From assembly GCF_000012985.1 (NCBI RefSeq), contig NC_007645.1, positions 1,716,501 through 1,780,500 on the forward strand: a stretch of 64,000 nucleotides of DNA, read 5' to 3'. The DNA is from Hahella chejuensis KCTC 2396. Its GTDB lineage: Bacteria > Pseudomonadota > Gammaproteobacteria > Pseudomonadales > Oleiphilaceae. The notes below the pieces were generated by a model, which was not told where the DNA came from, searched no databases, and saw only the letters and a list, made by a program, of their open reading frames with translations. How positions within the stretch are numbered: the stretch's first letter is position 1; each line of letters starts with the position of its first letter. Made by a program: the position numbers and the translations under genes. Positions 16,363 through 25,920 of the stretch are shown here, one piece after another.

Positions 16363-17775
16363 ATGAAAATAAAAGGCTGGCGAATGGTGCTTGATCATGT
16401 GGCGCGCAGTCAGCAGACGCTTGCTCTAATTCAGATTATATTCGGGTTGATAGCGCTTGCCGGCTTGTACTGGTTTAGTGGCGCTTCGTCACAGGCAGGG
16501 ACTTCCCAATCTGGTCAGTCCTCCATATCGCAGGTATCCATCAGTCAACAACGCAGCCAAGAACAAATGGATGGCGCTGAGCAGGCGCACCAAGCGCGCA
16601 GTCACGCCTCAGAAGAAGCGTCGAAAGAGGAAAAACTTCGCGATCTACAATACATGGTGGAGCCGGGCGATACTCTCGAAGCGATTTTCAGGAAAAGCCA
16701 GTTCCCCATAACTGAACTCTACGAGATTCTTGAAGCCGATGAGCCTTATTTGGCGTTGGATGTCTTGCGGCCGGGCGATCGGCTTTCCTTCCGAATTGAT
16801 CCGTCAAATAAGCTATATGCGCTATCGCTTGTGGTTGACCCCAGTAAAACCGTCAGTTATCTGCGTGGCGAAGACGGTCGCTATGTCTACGATGAAACCT
16901 TGACGCCGACGGCCTGGATTACGGAAGTTGTGCGCGGAGAGGTTTCTGGCAGCTTTTTTGTTTCTGCCTCTAATTCGGGTCTCTCGGAAAATATGGTCAT
17001 GACCATACATCAACTCTTGAAGAACACCCTCAACTTTCGTCGCGACCTTCGTGCTGGAGATCAGTTTCAAGTAGTGATTGAGCGTGAGGTCATCGACGGC
17101 ATAGCCATCGGTCATGATCGATTACTCGCGGCGCGTATCAATGCGCGCCGCAAGGAGTTTGGCGCTTATCTCCACGGCGATGGCTCTTATTACGATGCGG
17201 ATGGCTCCAGCTTAATTCCGGCGTTATTACGGTACCCGACGCAAAAGCGGTTTCGCATCAGCTCACCATTCAATCCTCGACGTCTTCATCCTGTTACTGG
17301 GCGTTACGCGCCACACAACGGCGTTGATTTCGCTATGCCGGTTGGCTCCCCGGTGATTTCGACGGGTAACGGCCGCGTCACTCGCGTCGCCAACCACCGC
17401 TATGCAGGCAAATATATTGCAATTGATGAATTTGGCCCATACTCGGCGCGTTATTTGCGCTTAAGCAAGATATTGGTAACTAAGGGACAGCTTGTTGAAC
17501 GTGGTCAGGTTATCGCTTTATCTGGTAACACCGGACGCTCTACCGGGCCACACTTACACTATGAATTGCATATCAAAGGCAAACCGGTTAATCCCATGAC
17601 GGCTGATATACCGGTGCTTCAATCCATTCCCGCTGCCGATATCGCCAGTTTTCGTATGCATGTGCAGAGCATGCAGACATTGATGCTTGATGAGAGCCAG
17701 ATAGCCAAACGTTTTGAGCATCCCGCCAGTGGAAGTCCGCAAGCCACTGATCCCGCCCAAAAAGAAAACCTATAG
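16363..17775 (+). CDS. M23 peptidase-like cell-wall protein with altered active site
   Basis: 470 residues. An N-terminal membrane anchor (about 20-40) is followed by a Ser/Gln-rich linker, an OapA/LysM-like segment (YMVEPGDTLEAIF), and a MepM-like domain ending in an M23 (LytM) domain. Zinc ligands His318 and Asp322 (HNGVD) and the HLHYE motif (397-401) are intact. In MepM-type enzymes the conserved segment reads Y-L-H-L-S; here it is Y-L-R366-L-S, and another usual His (I-Q-H-G) is D-E-F-G. Hydrolase activity is therefore doubtful. It follows dksA2 by 212 bp and may have its own promoter; Zur control is uncertain. Confidence 0.8.
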   Translation: MKIKGWRMVLDHVARSQQTLALIQIIFGLIALAGLYWFSGASSQAGTSQSGQSSISQVSISQQRSQEQMDGAEQAHQARSHASEEASKEEKLRDLQYMVEPGDTLEAIFRKSQFPITELYEILEADEPYLALDVLRPGDRLSFRIDPSNKLYALSLVVDPSKTVSYLRGEDGRYVYDETLTPTAWITEVVRGEVSGSFFVSASNSGLSENMVMTIHQLLKNTLNFRRDLRAGDQFQVVIEREVIDGIAIGHDRLLAARINARRKEFGAYLHGDGSYYDADGSSLIPALLRYPTQKRFRISSPFNPRRLHPVTGRYAPHNGVDFAMPVGSPVISTGNGRVTRVANHRYAGKYIAIDEFGPYSARYLRLSKILVTKGQLVERGQVIALSGNTGRSTGPHLHYELHIKGKPVNPMTADIPVLQSIPAADIASFRMHVQSMQTLMLDESQIAKRFEHPASGSPQATDPAQKENL

Positions 17776-17972
17776 TGGTTCAATTATTTTAGAGATCAAA
17801 ACTCGGTGCTATCCACAGCCTTTTAATGATGGGCTCGGGTTGCGTTTGAGGGGGCGTTTTTCGAGGTCTGGCGGAAGGTTAATTTTCCCAGACTGGGGAA
17901 GTCATGATAGATACAGCGTTGCTTTTTATAAGCATGGGAGAAGCAGTGTGGTTTTTGCTTGAGGCTAGAAAC

Positions 17973-17994
17973 AAAAAAAGCGCCTTCAAGCGCT
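17973..17994 (-). terminator. Terminator of tRNA-Leu
   Basis: On the minus strand AGCGC-TTGAAG-GCGCT is followed by a run of T (A7 on the plus strand at 17973-17979). Confidence 0.8.
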
Positions 17995-18046
17995 CATTTG
18001 TTAGAGTCGATGTTCAACTCTTTAATGTCTTTATCCTTAAATTAAA

Positions 18047-18133
18047 TGGTGCCGAGGAGAGGACTTGAACCTCCACGGGGTTGCCCCCACTAGCACCTGA
18101 AGCTAGCGTGTCTACCAATTTCACCACCTCGGC
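18047..18133 (-). tRNA. tRNA-Leu (CAG)
   Basis: 87 nt with CCA: acceptor GCCGAGG/CCTCGGC, long variable arm (GTGGGGGCAACCCCGT), anticodon loop TTCAGGT giving CAG, T arm with TTCAAGT. Monocistronic, with its own promoter and terminator. Confidence 0.95.
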
Positions 18134-18150
18134 ACTTCAGGATGGCGCGA

Positions 18151-18179
18151 ACTTTACGCGTCACCTGGATCTTTGTCAA
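18151..18179 (-). promoter_or_regulatory. Sigma-70 promoter of tRNA-Leu
   Basis: Read on the minus strand: TTGACA, a 17-bp spacer and TAAAGT, ending 17 bp before the mature tRNA. The GC-rich stretch after the -10 resembles a stringent discriminator. Confidence 0.75.
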
Positions 18180-18417
18180 CGCTTTTTTGAGGGTTGGTTT
18201 TAAGTTTTTTTAAAACAGCGTTTAAATTGAAAAAATTGAATAAAAAACGGGCGTTAAGGAGTTGTGAATGCCCAGTTTGTTCTAAATTTGTACATGTGGT
18301 GAGTGCAGTTCTGAGTGGTTTTTAAATGCGGGAATTATGTTAATGTGATGGAAAACCAACCATATCGGTTGCAGGTCCCGCTATGTTGATGAATTTTGTA
18401 GATTTAAGGTCCTTTTA

Positions 18418-20844
18418 ATGGGAAAAAAGAAAAAGAGTAGTTTGGATCCTTTTGCGGAGCGCGAAGCCGCCCGTTATGAACACCCCACTGCAAGTCGCGA
18501 ATTTATTCTTGCCTTTCTTGAGGAGCGCGGGGCTCCCGCGACCATCGAAGAAATAGCTTCCTCTTTTAATGTTGTGCAGCCTGAGCCCTATGAAGGTTTG
18601 CGCCGCCGATTGATCGCCATGTGTCGGGATGGGCAATTGGTGTGCAATCGCAGGGGCGCTTATGGACTGCCGAAGAAAATGAACCTGATTCGTGGCCGGG
18701 TCCAGGGACATAAAGATGGCTATGGTTTTGTCATTCCTGAGGAGGGCGGTTCAGATCTGTACCTGTCGTCGCGTCAAATGAAGCGAGTCTTTGATGGCGA
18801 TATTGTGTTGGTGCGCGAGGAGGGACGCGAATTTAAAGGCAAGCGTGAAGGCGTCATTGTTGAAGTCGTCGAGCGCCGCACTTTCGAAGCCGTTGGGCGT
18901 ATATATATGGAAAGTGGAGTTGCCTTCGTTGTTCCAGACAATCCTCGCATTACCCAGGATATCCTGGTGCCGGAGCATGCTCTCAATGGAGCCAAACATG
19001 GGCAATATGTGACATTGGAGATTGTACGTCAGCCCGATGTGCGCGTTAACCCGATGGGCCATGTTAAAGAAGTGCTGGGTGAGCACATGGCGCCGGGTAT
19101 GGAAATCGATGTCGCTCTGCGCACCTATTCGATTCCATTCCGGTGGCCTGAAGAGGTTGATGCGGAGGCCGCCAAGTTCAAGTCTAAGTTGAGTGCTCGA
19201 GACAAAGCGCACCGAGTCGATATTCGACATCTGCCGTTGGTGACAATCGATGGCGAGGACGCACGGGATTTTGATGACGCGGTCTATTGTGAAGCGAAGA
19301 AGTCGGGCGGTTGGCGTTTGTATGTGGCGATTGCCGATGTTTCTCATTATGTGAAGCCGCAGACGGCGCTGGACAAAGAGGCCTTTCAGCGCGGGAACTC
19401 AGTTTACTTCCCTAATCGGGTGGTTCCCATGCTGCCCGAGGTGCTCTCCAATGGACTGTGCTCGCTCAATCCTGATGTAGAACGCCTGTGTATGGTCTGT
19501 GAAATGACCATTAGTCAGAAGGGCAAGCTGAGCGGCTATAAGTTTTATGAAGGACTGATGTTTTCCAAGGCGCGACTGACCTATACCAAGGTGGGCGCGT
19601 ATATTGATGACCCGGATTCCGCAGAAGGAAGAGCCTTTGCAGAAAGATATGCGGACTTGGCTCCGCATATTCGAGAGCTGCATAATTTGTATTTGGCTTT
19701 GAGGCAGGCTCGGGAAGAGCGTGGCGCTATAGACTTCGAAACTGTTGAAACCCGTATTCTTTTCGATTCGGACCGCAAGATCGACAAAATTGTACCGGTA
19801 GTGCGCAATGACGCCCACAAGCTAATTGAAGAGTGCATGCTGTGCGCTAATGTCGCGACGGCGAAGCTGCTGGAGAAGTATGAAATACCCTCGCTGTTTC
19901 GTGTGCATGAAGGGCCTACGATGGAGCGGTTGGAAAATCTGCGCGCGTTTCTTGGCGAGTTAAGTTTAAGTCTGGGGGGCGGCTCCAATCCGAAGCCCTC
20001 TGATTATCAGGCGCTGACGGAGACTATCCGGGGGCGCCCAGATAGCGCTACGTTGCAGACTGTGATGTTGCGTTCGTTGAGCCAGGCGGTATATCAGCCT
20101 GAGAACAAGGGGCACTTTGGACTGGGGTATGAAGCGTATACACATTTTACCTCGCCGATTCGCCGCTATCCGGACCTGTTGGTGCACAGAGCGATCAGAG
20201 ATCTGATACGAAGTGAACGGCCCTGCAAGAATGTGCAAAGGGTGGCGGGCGCGCCAGCTTTACCTAAAAACGCGCGTTATAACTACGACATGCAGGCGCT
20301 GCTGGTTCTTGGGGAGCAGTGCTCAATGACCGAGCGCCGCGCGGATGAGGCCACCCGCGATGTTATGAGTTGGCTCAAATGCGAGTACCTGACTCAACAC
20401 GTTGGCGAGAAATTTGACGGCATTGTCGCCGCCGTCACTGCATTCGGGCTCTTTGTCGAGCTTAAAGATCTGTATGTCGAAGGGCTTGTCCATGTGTCCT
20501 CGCTGAAGAGTGATTATTATCAGTTCGACGCGGTGAAGCATCGTCTCGTCGGCGAGCGCACGGGCGTTACGCATCGCCTGGGCGATGAGGTGAGGGTGCA
20601 AGTGGTTCGAGTCGGGCTTGAAGATCGTAAGATCGACTTGGAAATGATTGGCGAGCCCAGACGCTCAGCGCCGGGTAAAAAGAACAAGCGTAAGGAAATT
20701 CTGGCGCAATGGAATGAAGAGTGGAAAAGGGAAAAGAAAGCAGGTGGCGGACAGCCTGCAAAAGGCGCCAAGGGAGGTAAGCGTTCGGAGGCGAGTGGTC
20801 CTTTGCGTAAGCCGCAAAAAAAAGGACGCCGCAAACGCTCCTAG
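18418..20844 (+). CDS. rnr: Ribonuclease R
   Basis: 808 residues, the usual length. Order: helix-turn-helix-like N-terminus, two cold-shock domains, the RNB catalytic domain with the Asp-rich site IDGEDARDFDDAVY (about 275-290), an S1 domain (GEKFDGIVAAVTAFGLFVEL) and a Lys/Arg-rich tail. A processive 3'-5' exonuclease that degrades structured RNA and defective tRNA and rRNA. AAGG precedes the ATG. A terminator separates it from rlmB, although the two are usually linked. Confidence 0.97.
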   Translation: MGKKKKSSLDPFAEREAARYEHPTASREFILAFLEERGAPATIEEIASSFNVVQPEPYEGLRRRLIAMCRDGQLVCNRRGAYGLPKKMNLIRGRVQGHKDGYGFVIPEEGGSDLYLSSRQMKRVFDGDIVLVREEGREFKGKREGVIVEVVERRTFEAVGRIYMESGVAFVVPDNPRITQDILVPEHALNGAKHGQYVTLEIVRQPDVRVNPMGHVKEVLGEHMAPGMEIDVALRTYSIPFRWPEEVDAEAAKFKSKLSARDKAHRVDIRHLPLVTIDGEDARDFDDAVYCEAKKSGGWRLYVAIADVSHYVKPQTALDKEAFQRGNSVYFPNRVVPMLPEVLSNGLCSLNPDVERLCMVCEMTISQKGKLSGYKFYEGLMFSKARLTYTKVGAYIDDPDSAEGRAFAERYADLAPHIRELHNLYLALRQAREERGAIDFETVETRILFDSDRKIDKIVPVVRNDAHKLIEECMLCANVATAKLLEKYEIPSLFRVHEGPTMERLENLRAFLGELSLSLGGGSNPKPSDYQALTETIRGRPDSATLQTVMLRSLSQAVYQPENKGHFGLGYEAYTHFTSPIRRYPDLLVHRAIRDLIRSERPCKNVQRVAGAPALPKNARYNYDMQALLVLGEQCSMTERRADEATRDVMSWLKCEYLTQHVGEKFDGIVAAVTAFGLFVELKDLYVEGLVHVSSLKSDYYQFDAVKHRLVGERTGVTHRLGDEVRVQVVRVGLEDRKIDLEMIGEPRRSAPGKKNKRKEILAQWNEEWKREKKAGGGQPAKGAKGGKRSEASGPLRKPQKKGRRKRS

Positions 20845-20876
20845 CAGTATGAAAAAGCTGGCGTAAAGCAAACATT

Positions 20877-20900
20877 AAACCGGTAGAATGCCGGTTTTTT
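20877..20900 (+). terminator. Rho-independent terminator after rnr
   Basis: AAACCGG-TAGAATG-CCGGTTT hairpin followed by TTT. It lies in the 78-nt gap before rlmB, so rlmB may be read partly by read-through. Confidence 0.75.
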
Positions 20901-20922
20901 AACGTACGGAACGAGTTTAACT

Positions 20923-21666
20923 GTGTCTGAATCAAACATTGTGTTTGGGATGCATGCGGTAAGAGCATTGCTGCAGAAGCATCCGGGTAAAATTGACCGT
21001 TTACTGCTGTCGGAGCAGCGCCATGATCACCGCCTGCAGGAGATAGCGCAGCTGGCTCAAGAGCGCCGGGTGCCCTTTTCTCAGGTGGGTAAGTCGGCGT
21101 TGGATAAAGCGGCCGATGGCGCACATCAGGGGGTTGTGGCTTACTTGAAAGCGGATCGAATGAGCAATGAGACCGATTTGGAAGAGTTGCTTGAAAAACT
21201 GGAAGAGCCCGCGTTGCTGCTTGTCCTGGATGGCGTCACTGATCCCCATAACCTCGGAGCCTGTTTGCGCTCAGCCAATGCGGCGGGCGTGCACGCCGTT
21301 ATTGTGCCCAAAGATAAGTCCGCTCCGTTGAATGCGGCCGCCAGAAAAGTGGCCTGTGGCGCAGCAGAAGTGACGCCGCTGATTCGTGTCACGAATCTGG
21401 CGCGTACATTGAAGCATATTCAAACCTATGGCGTTTGGCTGGTCGGTGCGGCGGGAGAAGCGGAGCAAAGTTTGTATCAGGCGGATCTTAAGGGCTCCGT
21501 GGCCATTGTTATGGGGGCGGAGGATAAAGGGATGCGCCGCCTTACCCGCGAAAACTGCGACAGTCTTGTCAATATTCCCATGCTGGGTGAAGTCAGCAGT
21601 CTGAATGTGTCTGTCGCAACTGGCGTATGTCTTTTCGAGGCGGTGCGACAGCGTCAGGCTGGTTAG
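20923..21666 (+). CDS. rlmB: 23S rRNA (guanosine-2'-O)-methyltransferase RlmB
   Basis: 247 residues, SpoU/TrmH family. The N-terminal substrate-binding domain (FGMHAVRALL) is followed by the knotted methyltransferase domain with motif 1 DGVTDPHNLGACLRSANAAG, motif 2 IVMGAEDKGM and motif 3 I-P-M-L-G-E-V-S-S-L-N-V-S-V-A. It methylates G2251 of 23S rRNA. The start is GTG 20923, since no upstream ATG is in frame and the next residues (SESNIVFGMHAV) match the family. Confidence 0.95.
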   Translation: MSESNIVFGMHAVRALLQKHPGKIDRLLLSEQRHDHRLQEIAQLAQERRVPFSQVGKSALDKAADGAHQGVVAYLKADRMSNETDLEELLEKLEEPALLLVLDGVTDPHNLGACLRSANAAGVHAVIVPKDKSAPLNAAARKVACGAAEVTPLIRVTNLARTLKHIQTYGVWLVGAAGEAEQSLYQADLKGSVAIVMGAEDKGMRRLTRENCDSLVNIPMLGEVSSLNVSVATGVCLFEAVRQRQAG

Positions 21667-21685
21667 TTTTTGTTCGTGCGCGGGC

Positions 21686-21714
21686 TTGCAAGTCTTGCTG
21701 AACAGGCATAGAAT
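21686..21714 (+). promoter_or_regulatory. Sigma-70 promoter of the rpsF operon
   Basis: TTGCAA, 17-bp spacer, TAGAAT. The start near 21721 would give a leader of about 70 nt containing TTACG/CGTAA and a CCG close to the ribosome binding site. This is reminiscent of the S6:S18-binding leader, which I cannot confirm by eye. Confidence 0.6.
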
Positions 21715-21792
21715 GCTGCCCTCTTAAAACCACCATCAACTCCTTGCTTTACGAAAACGCAACGTAAGGCTGTTAAACCGAAGGGAGCTACA

Positions 21793-22221
21793 ATGCGTCA
21801 CTACGAAATCGTGATCATGGTTCATCCTGATCAAAGCGAGCAGGTGCCTGCAATGGTTGAGCGTTACACCTCCAGCGTAAACGCTGGCGGCGGTAAAGTT
21901 CACCGTCTGGAAGACTGGGGTCGCCGTCACATGGCTTATCCCATCAACAAAATTCACAAAGCGCACTATGTGTTGATGAATATTGAGTGTTCTCAAGAAG
22001 TCATCGACGAACTGATGCACAACTTCCGTTTTAACGACGCCATCCTCCGTGACCTGGTTATTCGTCGTAAGGATGCTGTGACCGAAGTGTCGCCCATCAA
22101 AGCAGCTGAGTCCCGCGAACAGCGCGCTCCTCGTGGCGAAGATCGTCCCGCCCGCGTCGTTGCTGACGACGTTGACGACTCTGACGACGATACTGACGAC
22201 GAAGACAGCAACGACGAATAA
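21793..22221 (+). CDS. rpsF: 30S ribosomal protein S6
   Basis: 142 residues beginning [19 protein letters not shown], the S6 signature. The S6 fold covers about 1-95, followed by a long Asp-rich tail ([12 protein letters not shown]) that in E. coli is extended with glutamates by RimK. First gene of rpsF-rpsR-rplI; a strong AAGGGAG lies before the ATG. No priB lies between rpsF and rpsR, unlike in enterics. Confidence 0.98.
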
Positions 22222-22238
22222 GTTATAGGAGGCTAACC

Positions 22239-22469
22239 ATGGCTCGTTTCTTTCGCAGAAGAAAGTTCTGCCGTTTTACTGCCGAAGGCGTAAAAGAGAT
22301 CGATTACAAAGATGTAGAAGTACTGAAAGGCTACATCACTGAAACTGGCAAAATCGTGCCCAGCCGCATCACCGGCACCAAGGCGCGTTATCAGCGTCAG
22401 CTCGCTACTGCTATCAAGCGTGCGCGTTACCTGGCTCTGCTGCCTTACACTGATCGCCACGACGACTAA
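22239..22469 (+). CDS. rpsR: 30S ribosomal protein S18
   Basis: 76 residues, [17 protein letters not shown], complete S18 with the [22 protein letters not shown]-type C-terminus. Binds S6 and 16S rRNA in the platform. Starts 17 nt after rpsF with an AGGAGG ribosome binding site. Confidence 0.98.
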
Positions 22470-22540
22470 GCGCCTGAAAAGTCTCTCGCCATTTTGTCAT
22501 CAGCGAAATGGTATAGAAAATCAGGTTCTTAAAGGTTTGC

Positions 22541-22568
22541 CAATCGGAAGCTCTGAAGCTTCCGATTG
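22541..22568 (+). promoter_or_regulatory. Strong hairpin between rpsR and rplI
   Basis: Perfect 11-bp stem CAATCGGAAGC/GCTTCCGATTG with a 6-nt loop, ending 23 nt before the rplI start. It is followed by TTATAAGATTT rather than a clean T-run, so attenuation, mRNA processing or partial termination are all possible. Confidence 0.6.
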
Positions 22569-22591
22569 TTATAAGATTTGAGGTAAACAAG

Positions 22592-23038
22592 ATGGAAGTT
22601 ATTCTTCTCGAAAAAGTAGCCAACCTCGGAAACCTTGGCGATAAAGTTAAGGTTCGCGCTGGTTATGGCCGTAACTTTCTGGTGCCTTATGGCAAAGCTG
22701 TTCCTGCAACTAAAGCAAATGTAGAGCAGTTCGAAGCTCGTCGCGCAGAGCTTGAAAAATCCGCTGCCGAGAAGCTGTCCGCAGCTCAAGCTCGTGCAGA
22801 AGCTATCAACGGTAAAGAAGTAACCATCGTTGCCAAATCTGGCGACGAAGGTAAGTTGTTCGGCTCTGTTGGTACTAAAGACATTGCTGACGCAGTCACT
22901 GCTTTGGGCGTTGAGGTTGAGAAAAGCGAAGTTCGCTTGCCTGAAGGCGCTCTGCGCAACACAGGCGAGTACGAAGTAGACGTGCAGATGCACACTGACG
23001 TTACTGCTACCGTTAAGGTAATCGTAGTCGGCGAGTAA
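22592..23038 (+). CDS. rplI: 50S ribosomal protein L9
   Basis: 148 residues. The N-terminal domain [19 protein letters not shown] carries the L9 signature with GYGRNFLVP; a long connecting helix (about 41-75) leads to the C-terminal domain. It binds 23S rRNA and reaches out from the L1 stalk base. TGAGG lies before the ATG. Ends the S6-S18-L9 operon at a strong terminator. Confidence 0.98.
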   Translation: MEVILLEKVANLGNLGDKVKVRAGYGRNFLVPYGKAVPATKANVEQFEARRAELEKSAAEKLSAAQARAEAINGKEVTIVAKSGDEGKLFGSVGTKDIADAVTALGVEVEKSEVRLPEGALRNTGEYEVDVQMHTDVTATVKVIVVGE

Positions 23039-23054
23039 TCTCTGGTCATGCAAG

Positions 23055-23090
23055 AAAAGGCAGTCCGCTCCATGCGCACTGCCTTTTTTT
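23055..23090 (+). terminator. Terminator of the rpsF-rpsR-rplI operon
   Basis: AAAAGGCAGT/ACTGCCTTTT stem (23055-23064, 23078-23087) with a 13-nt loop and a T-run. Confidence 0.9.
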
Positions 23091-23178
23091 ATGCTCTCAA
23101 GACTTCACCACGGTCGTGTTGTCGATGCCTGCAAATTAGCGATAATAAGCGCTACCCTTTAAAGCTCTGCAAGTCACT

Positions 23179-24606
23179 ATGAATGAGTCAGTAATACGTA
23201 AAGATTCGACCAAGTCGGAAGGGCAGGGCCCTGGCGGCGCTGCGCTGGTCAGCTCCTCGGCGGTCAAAGCGCCGCCCCATTCAATTGAGGCGGAACAGTC
23301 TGTTCTGGGTGGTCTGATGCTGGATAACGCCAGTTGGGACAAGATTTCAGATATCATTACAGCGAAAGACTTTTATCGTCTGGACCATCGCCTGATATTT
23401 GGCTCAATTTCACGATTGGCGAATCTCGGCAGTCCTTTGGACGCCATCACCGTCTCAGAAGAGCTGGATAATCGCAACGAGTTAAACTCTGCTGGTGGAT
23501 TGGCCTACCTGAGTGAGCTGGCCAAGAATACTCCTAGCGCCGCCAATATTCGCGCCTATGCGGAAATTATTCGCGAACGTTCTGTGTTGCGCCAGTTAAT
23601 CACCGTCGCTAATGAAATCGCCGACGAGGCGTATCAGACGGAAGGGCGCACCAGTACAGAGGTGTTGGACGATGCGGAGCGACGGGTCTTTCAGATAGCG
23701 GAGTCGCGGCCAAATCAGGGCGGACCGGAATCGGTGAATCCGATTCTAACGAAGACCCTGAAAAAAATTGATGAGCTGTTTCACTCGGATGGCGCTATCA
23801 CGGGTGTTACTACAGGGTTTCGCGACCTGGATGATCGCACCTCGGGGATGCAGGCTTCAGACCTGATTATCGTTGCCGGTCGTCCCTCAATGGGTAAGAC
23901 CACATTCGCTATGAACCTGGTGGAGAACGCACTGATACTGGGAGGGAAGCCTGTCTTGGTTTTCAGTATGGAGATGCCTTCCGACTCCATCGTAATGCGT
24001 ATGCTGTCTTCCTTGGGGCGCATTGATCAGACTAAAGTGAGAAGCGGAAAACTGGATGAGGATGATTGGCCCCGTCTCACATCAGCCGTCAATATGTTGA
24101 AAGACAAGCCTTTATATATCGATGATACGGCAGCGTTAAGTCCAACTGAAATGCGCTCCAGGGCTAGAAGAGTGGCGCGAGATCACAATGGTGAAATTGG
24201 CTTGATCATGGTGGATTACCTTCAGCTGATGAGGGTGCCGGGGATGACGGAAGGTCGTACGGCTGAGATTTCTGAAATTTCACGAGGCTTGAAAGCCCTG
24301 GCGAAGGAGCTGAACTGTCCTGTAGTCGCGCTCTCCCAGCTTAACCGCAGCTTGGAACAAAGGCCCAATAAGCGCCCGGTCAACTCCGACTTGCGGGAGT
24401 CTGGGGCGATTGAGCAGGATGCTGACTTGATTATGTTTATCTATCGGGATGAGGTTTATCACGAGGATAGTCCAGACAAAGGTATTGCAGAAATTATTAT
24501 CGGTAAGCAGCGTAACGGCCCTATTGGGACGGTGCGCTTGGCGTTCATGGGTAGGTTCACCCGCTTTGAAGATTTGGCCCACGATTATGGCGGGGATTAC
24601 GAGTAA
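23179..24606 (+). CDS. dnaB: Replicative DNA helicase DnaB
   Basis: 475 residues. The N-terminal DnaG-interacting domain begins at PPHSIEAEQSVLGGLMLD; the RecA-like motor carries Walker A GRPSMGKTT (about 235-243), Walker B IMVDYLQLM and the arginine finger region QRNGPIGTVRLAF. The hexamer unwinds the replication fork. No intein. The stop codon overlaps the alr start by one base, so the two form an operon. Confidence 0.98.
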   Translation: MNESVIRKDSTKSEGQGPGGAALVSSSAVKAPPHSIEAEQSVLGGLMLDNASWDKISDIITAKDFYRLDHRLIFGSISRLANLGSPLDAITVSEELDNRNELNSAGGLAYLSELAKNTPSAANIRAYAEIIRERSVLRQLITVANEIADEAYQTEGRTSTEVLDDAERRVFQIAESRPNQGGPESVNPILTKTLKKIDELFHSDGAITGVTTGFRDLDDRTSGMQASDLIIVAGRPSMGKTTFAMNLVENALILGGKPVLVFSMEMPSDSIVMRMLSSLGRIDQTKVRSGKLDEDDWPRLTSAVNMLKDKPLYIDDTAALSPTEMRSRARRVARDHNGEIGLIMVDYLQLMRVPGMTEGRTAEISEISRGLKALAKELNCPVVALSQLNRSLEQRPNKRPVNSDLRESGAIEQDADLIMFIYRDEVYHEDSPDKGIAEIIIGKQRNGPIGTVRLAFMGRFTRFEDLAHDYGGDYE

Positions 24607-25730
24607 TGCGTCCATCCCGCGCTCTTATTGATCTGGACGCGTTGCGTCACAATATTCGCCTGTTGAACTCCATCGCGCATAACGCCAGGTGTGCAGCGGT
24701 AATCAAAGCCGATGCATATGGTCATGGCGCAGTGGAAATTGCCCGTGCGCTGAAAGGGGAAGCCCCCAAGTTGGCGGTGGCTTGTTACGATGAGGCGGTG
24801 AGCCTGCGCGAAGCGGGCGTTACGACGCCGCTTCTGGTGCTTGAAGGGTTCTACAGCTCGGAAGAGTTGGCTGACTCCACTCGCTGGTGTGACATAGAGT
24901 GGGTTGTGCATGACATGGAGCAGCTGGATATGCTGTCCGAGGTGGCGCCGTTGCGTAAGGCGGGGCCTGACTCCACCCGAATGCAAACCTGGATTAAGCT
25001 AAATACAGGTATGAACCGCTTGGGATTGCCGTTAAATAAATTGGCTCACGTCGCAGAGAAACTGCAGCAGTTTCCTGGGCTTTCAGTTATCGGCTTAATG
25101 ACCCACTTTGCATGTGCTGATGAGTTAGATAGTCTTCTGCAGCAGAGGCAGTGGCGGGCGTTTCAGGCTGGTATGCAGGCAGCGGGGGCGAATGGCTGGA
25201 GTTATTCCTCTGCTAATTCTGCGGCTTTGCTGCAGTATCCGGAAACTCATCTGGATTGGGTGCGCCCGGGTATTGCAATGTACGGCGCGTCCCCCATGGC
25301 GGATAAGACGGGGGCAGATTTTGGTTTGAAGCCGGTAATGACCTTTGAGTCACGTTTGATTGCTACCAGGGAGCTGCAAGCTGGAGACTCTATTGGCTAT
25401 GGCGCCGCCTGGACTGCGGACGCCCCAACGCGAATGGGAGTGGTCGCGGTGGGATACGGCGATGGTTATCCAAGGCAGATGCAGAATGGGGCTCCTGTCG
25501 CCGTGTGCGGTAAGCGGACAAAAATTATTGGGCGTGTATCCATGGATATGTTGACGGTGGATATCTCCCATATTCCAGAGGCTCGCATTGGGTCTGAAGT
25601 GGAGTTGTGGGGCGGGACTGTTTCCGCGGATGAGGTTGCAGGATATGCGTCAACAATCTCCTATACTTTATTTACGGGTATGACCTCGCGGGTTCCCAGA
25701 GTATATATTAATCGTTCGGAAGTAGTTTAA
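24606..25730 (+). CDS. alr: Alanine racemase
   Basis: 374 residues, fold type III PLP enzyme. The PLP lysine lies in AAVIKADAYGHGAVEIA (about residue 35), with the catalytic Tyr in SIGYGAAWTA (about 260) and the C-terminal beta domain with G-R-V-S-M-D-M. It makes D-alanine for peptidoglycan. Pairing with dnaB is common in gammaproteobacteria. The ATG shares one base with the dnaB stop. Confidence 0.97.
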   Translation: MRPSRALIDLDALRHNIRLLNSIAHNARCAAVIKADAYGHGAVEIARALKGEAPKLAVACYDEAVSLREAGVTTPLLVLEGFYSSEELADSTRWCDIEWVVHDMEQLDMLSEVAPLRKAGPDSTRMQTWIKLNTGMNRLGLPLNKLAHVAEKLQQFPGLSVIGLMTHFACADELDSLLQQRQWRAFQAGMQAAGANGWSYSSANSAALLQYPETHLDWVRPGIAMYGASPMADKTGADFGLKPVMTFESRLIATRELQAGDSIGYGAAWTADAPTRMGVVAVGYGDGYPRQMQNGAPVAVCGKRTKIIGRVSMDMLTVDISHIPEARIGSEVELWGGTVSADEVAGYASTISYTLFTGMTSRVPRVYINRSEVV

Positions 25731-25920
25731 GGCGCTGCGTTGGCGGGGGCTCTCGAGGGAGGCTTTGGCGCGGCCTACGGGATGTAAGGCGGGGGAACCC
25801 CGATGCGCAGGGTTTGCTAAAATCCCGTCAAGCAGCCAATATTGTAAACATAATATCTTCAGGCGGCCCCGTATTCTGGGGGCTGCCAAAGGCCACGAGA
25901 TGCATTTAAGGGGTACATGA

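Noticed and set aside
17714-17962. 82-codon frame after the M23 gene
   Set aside because: Out-of-frame continuation with no start signal or recognisable protein.
20567-21124. 185-codon minus-strand frame across the rnr end and rlmB start
   Set aside because: Covers the rnr terminator and two well-supported plus-strand genes.
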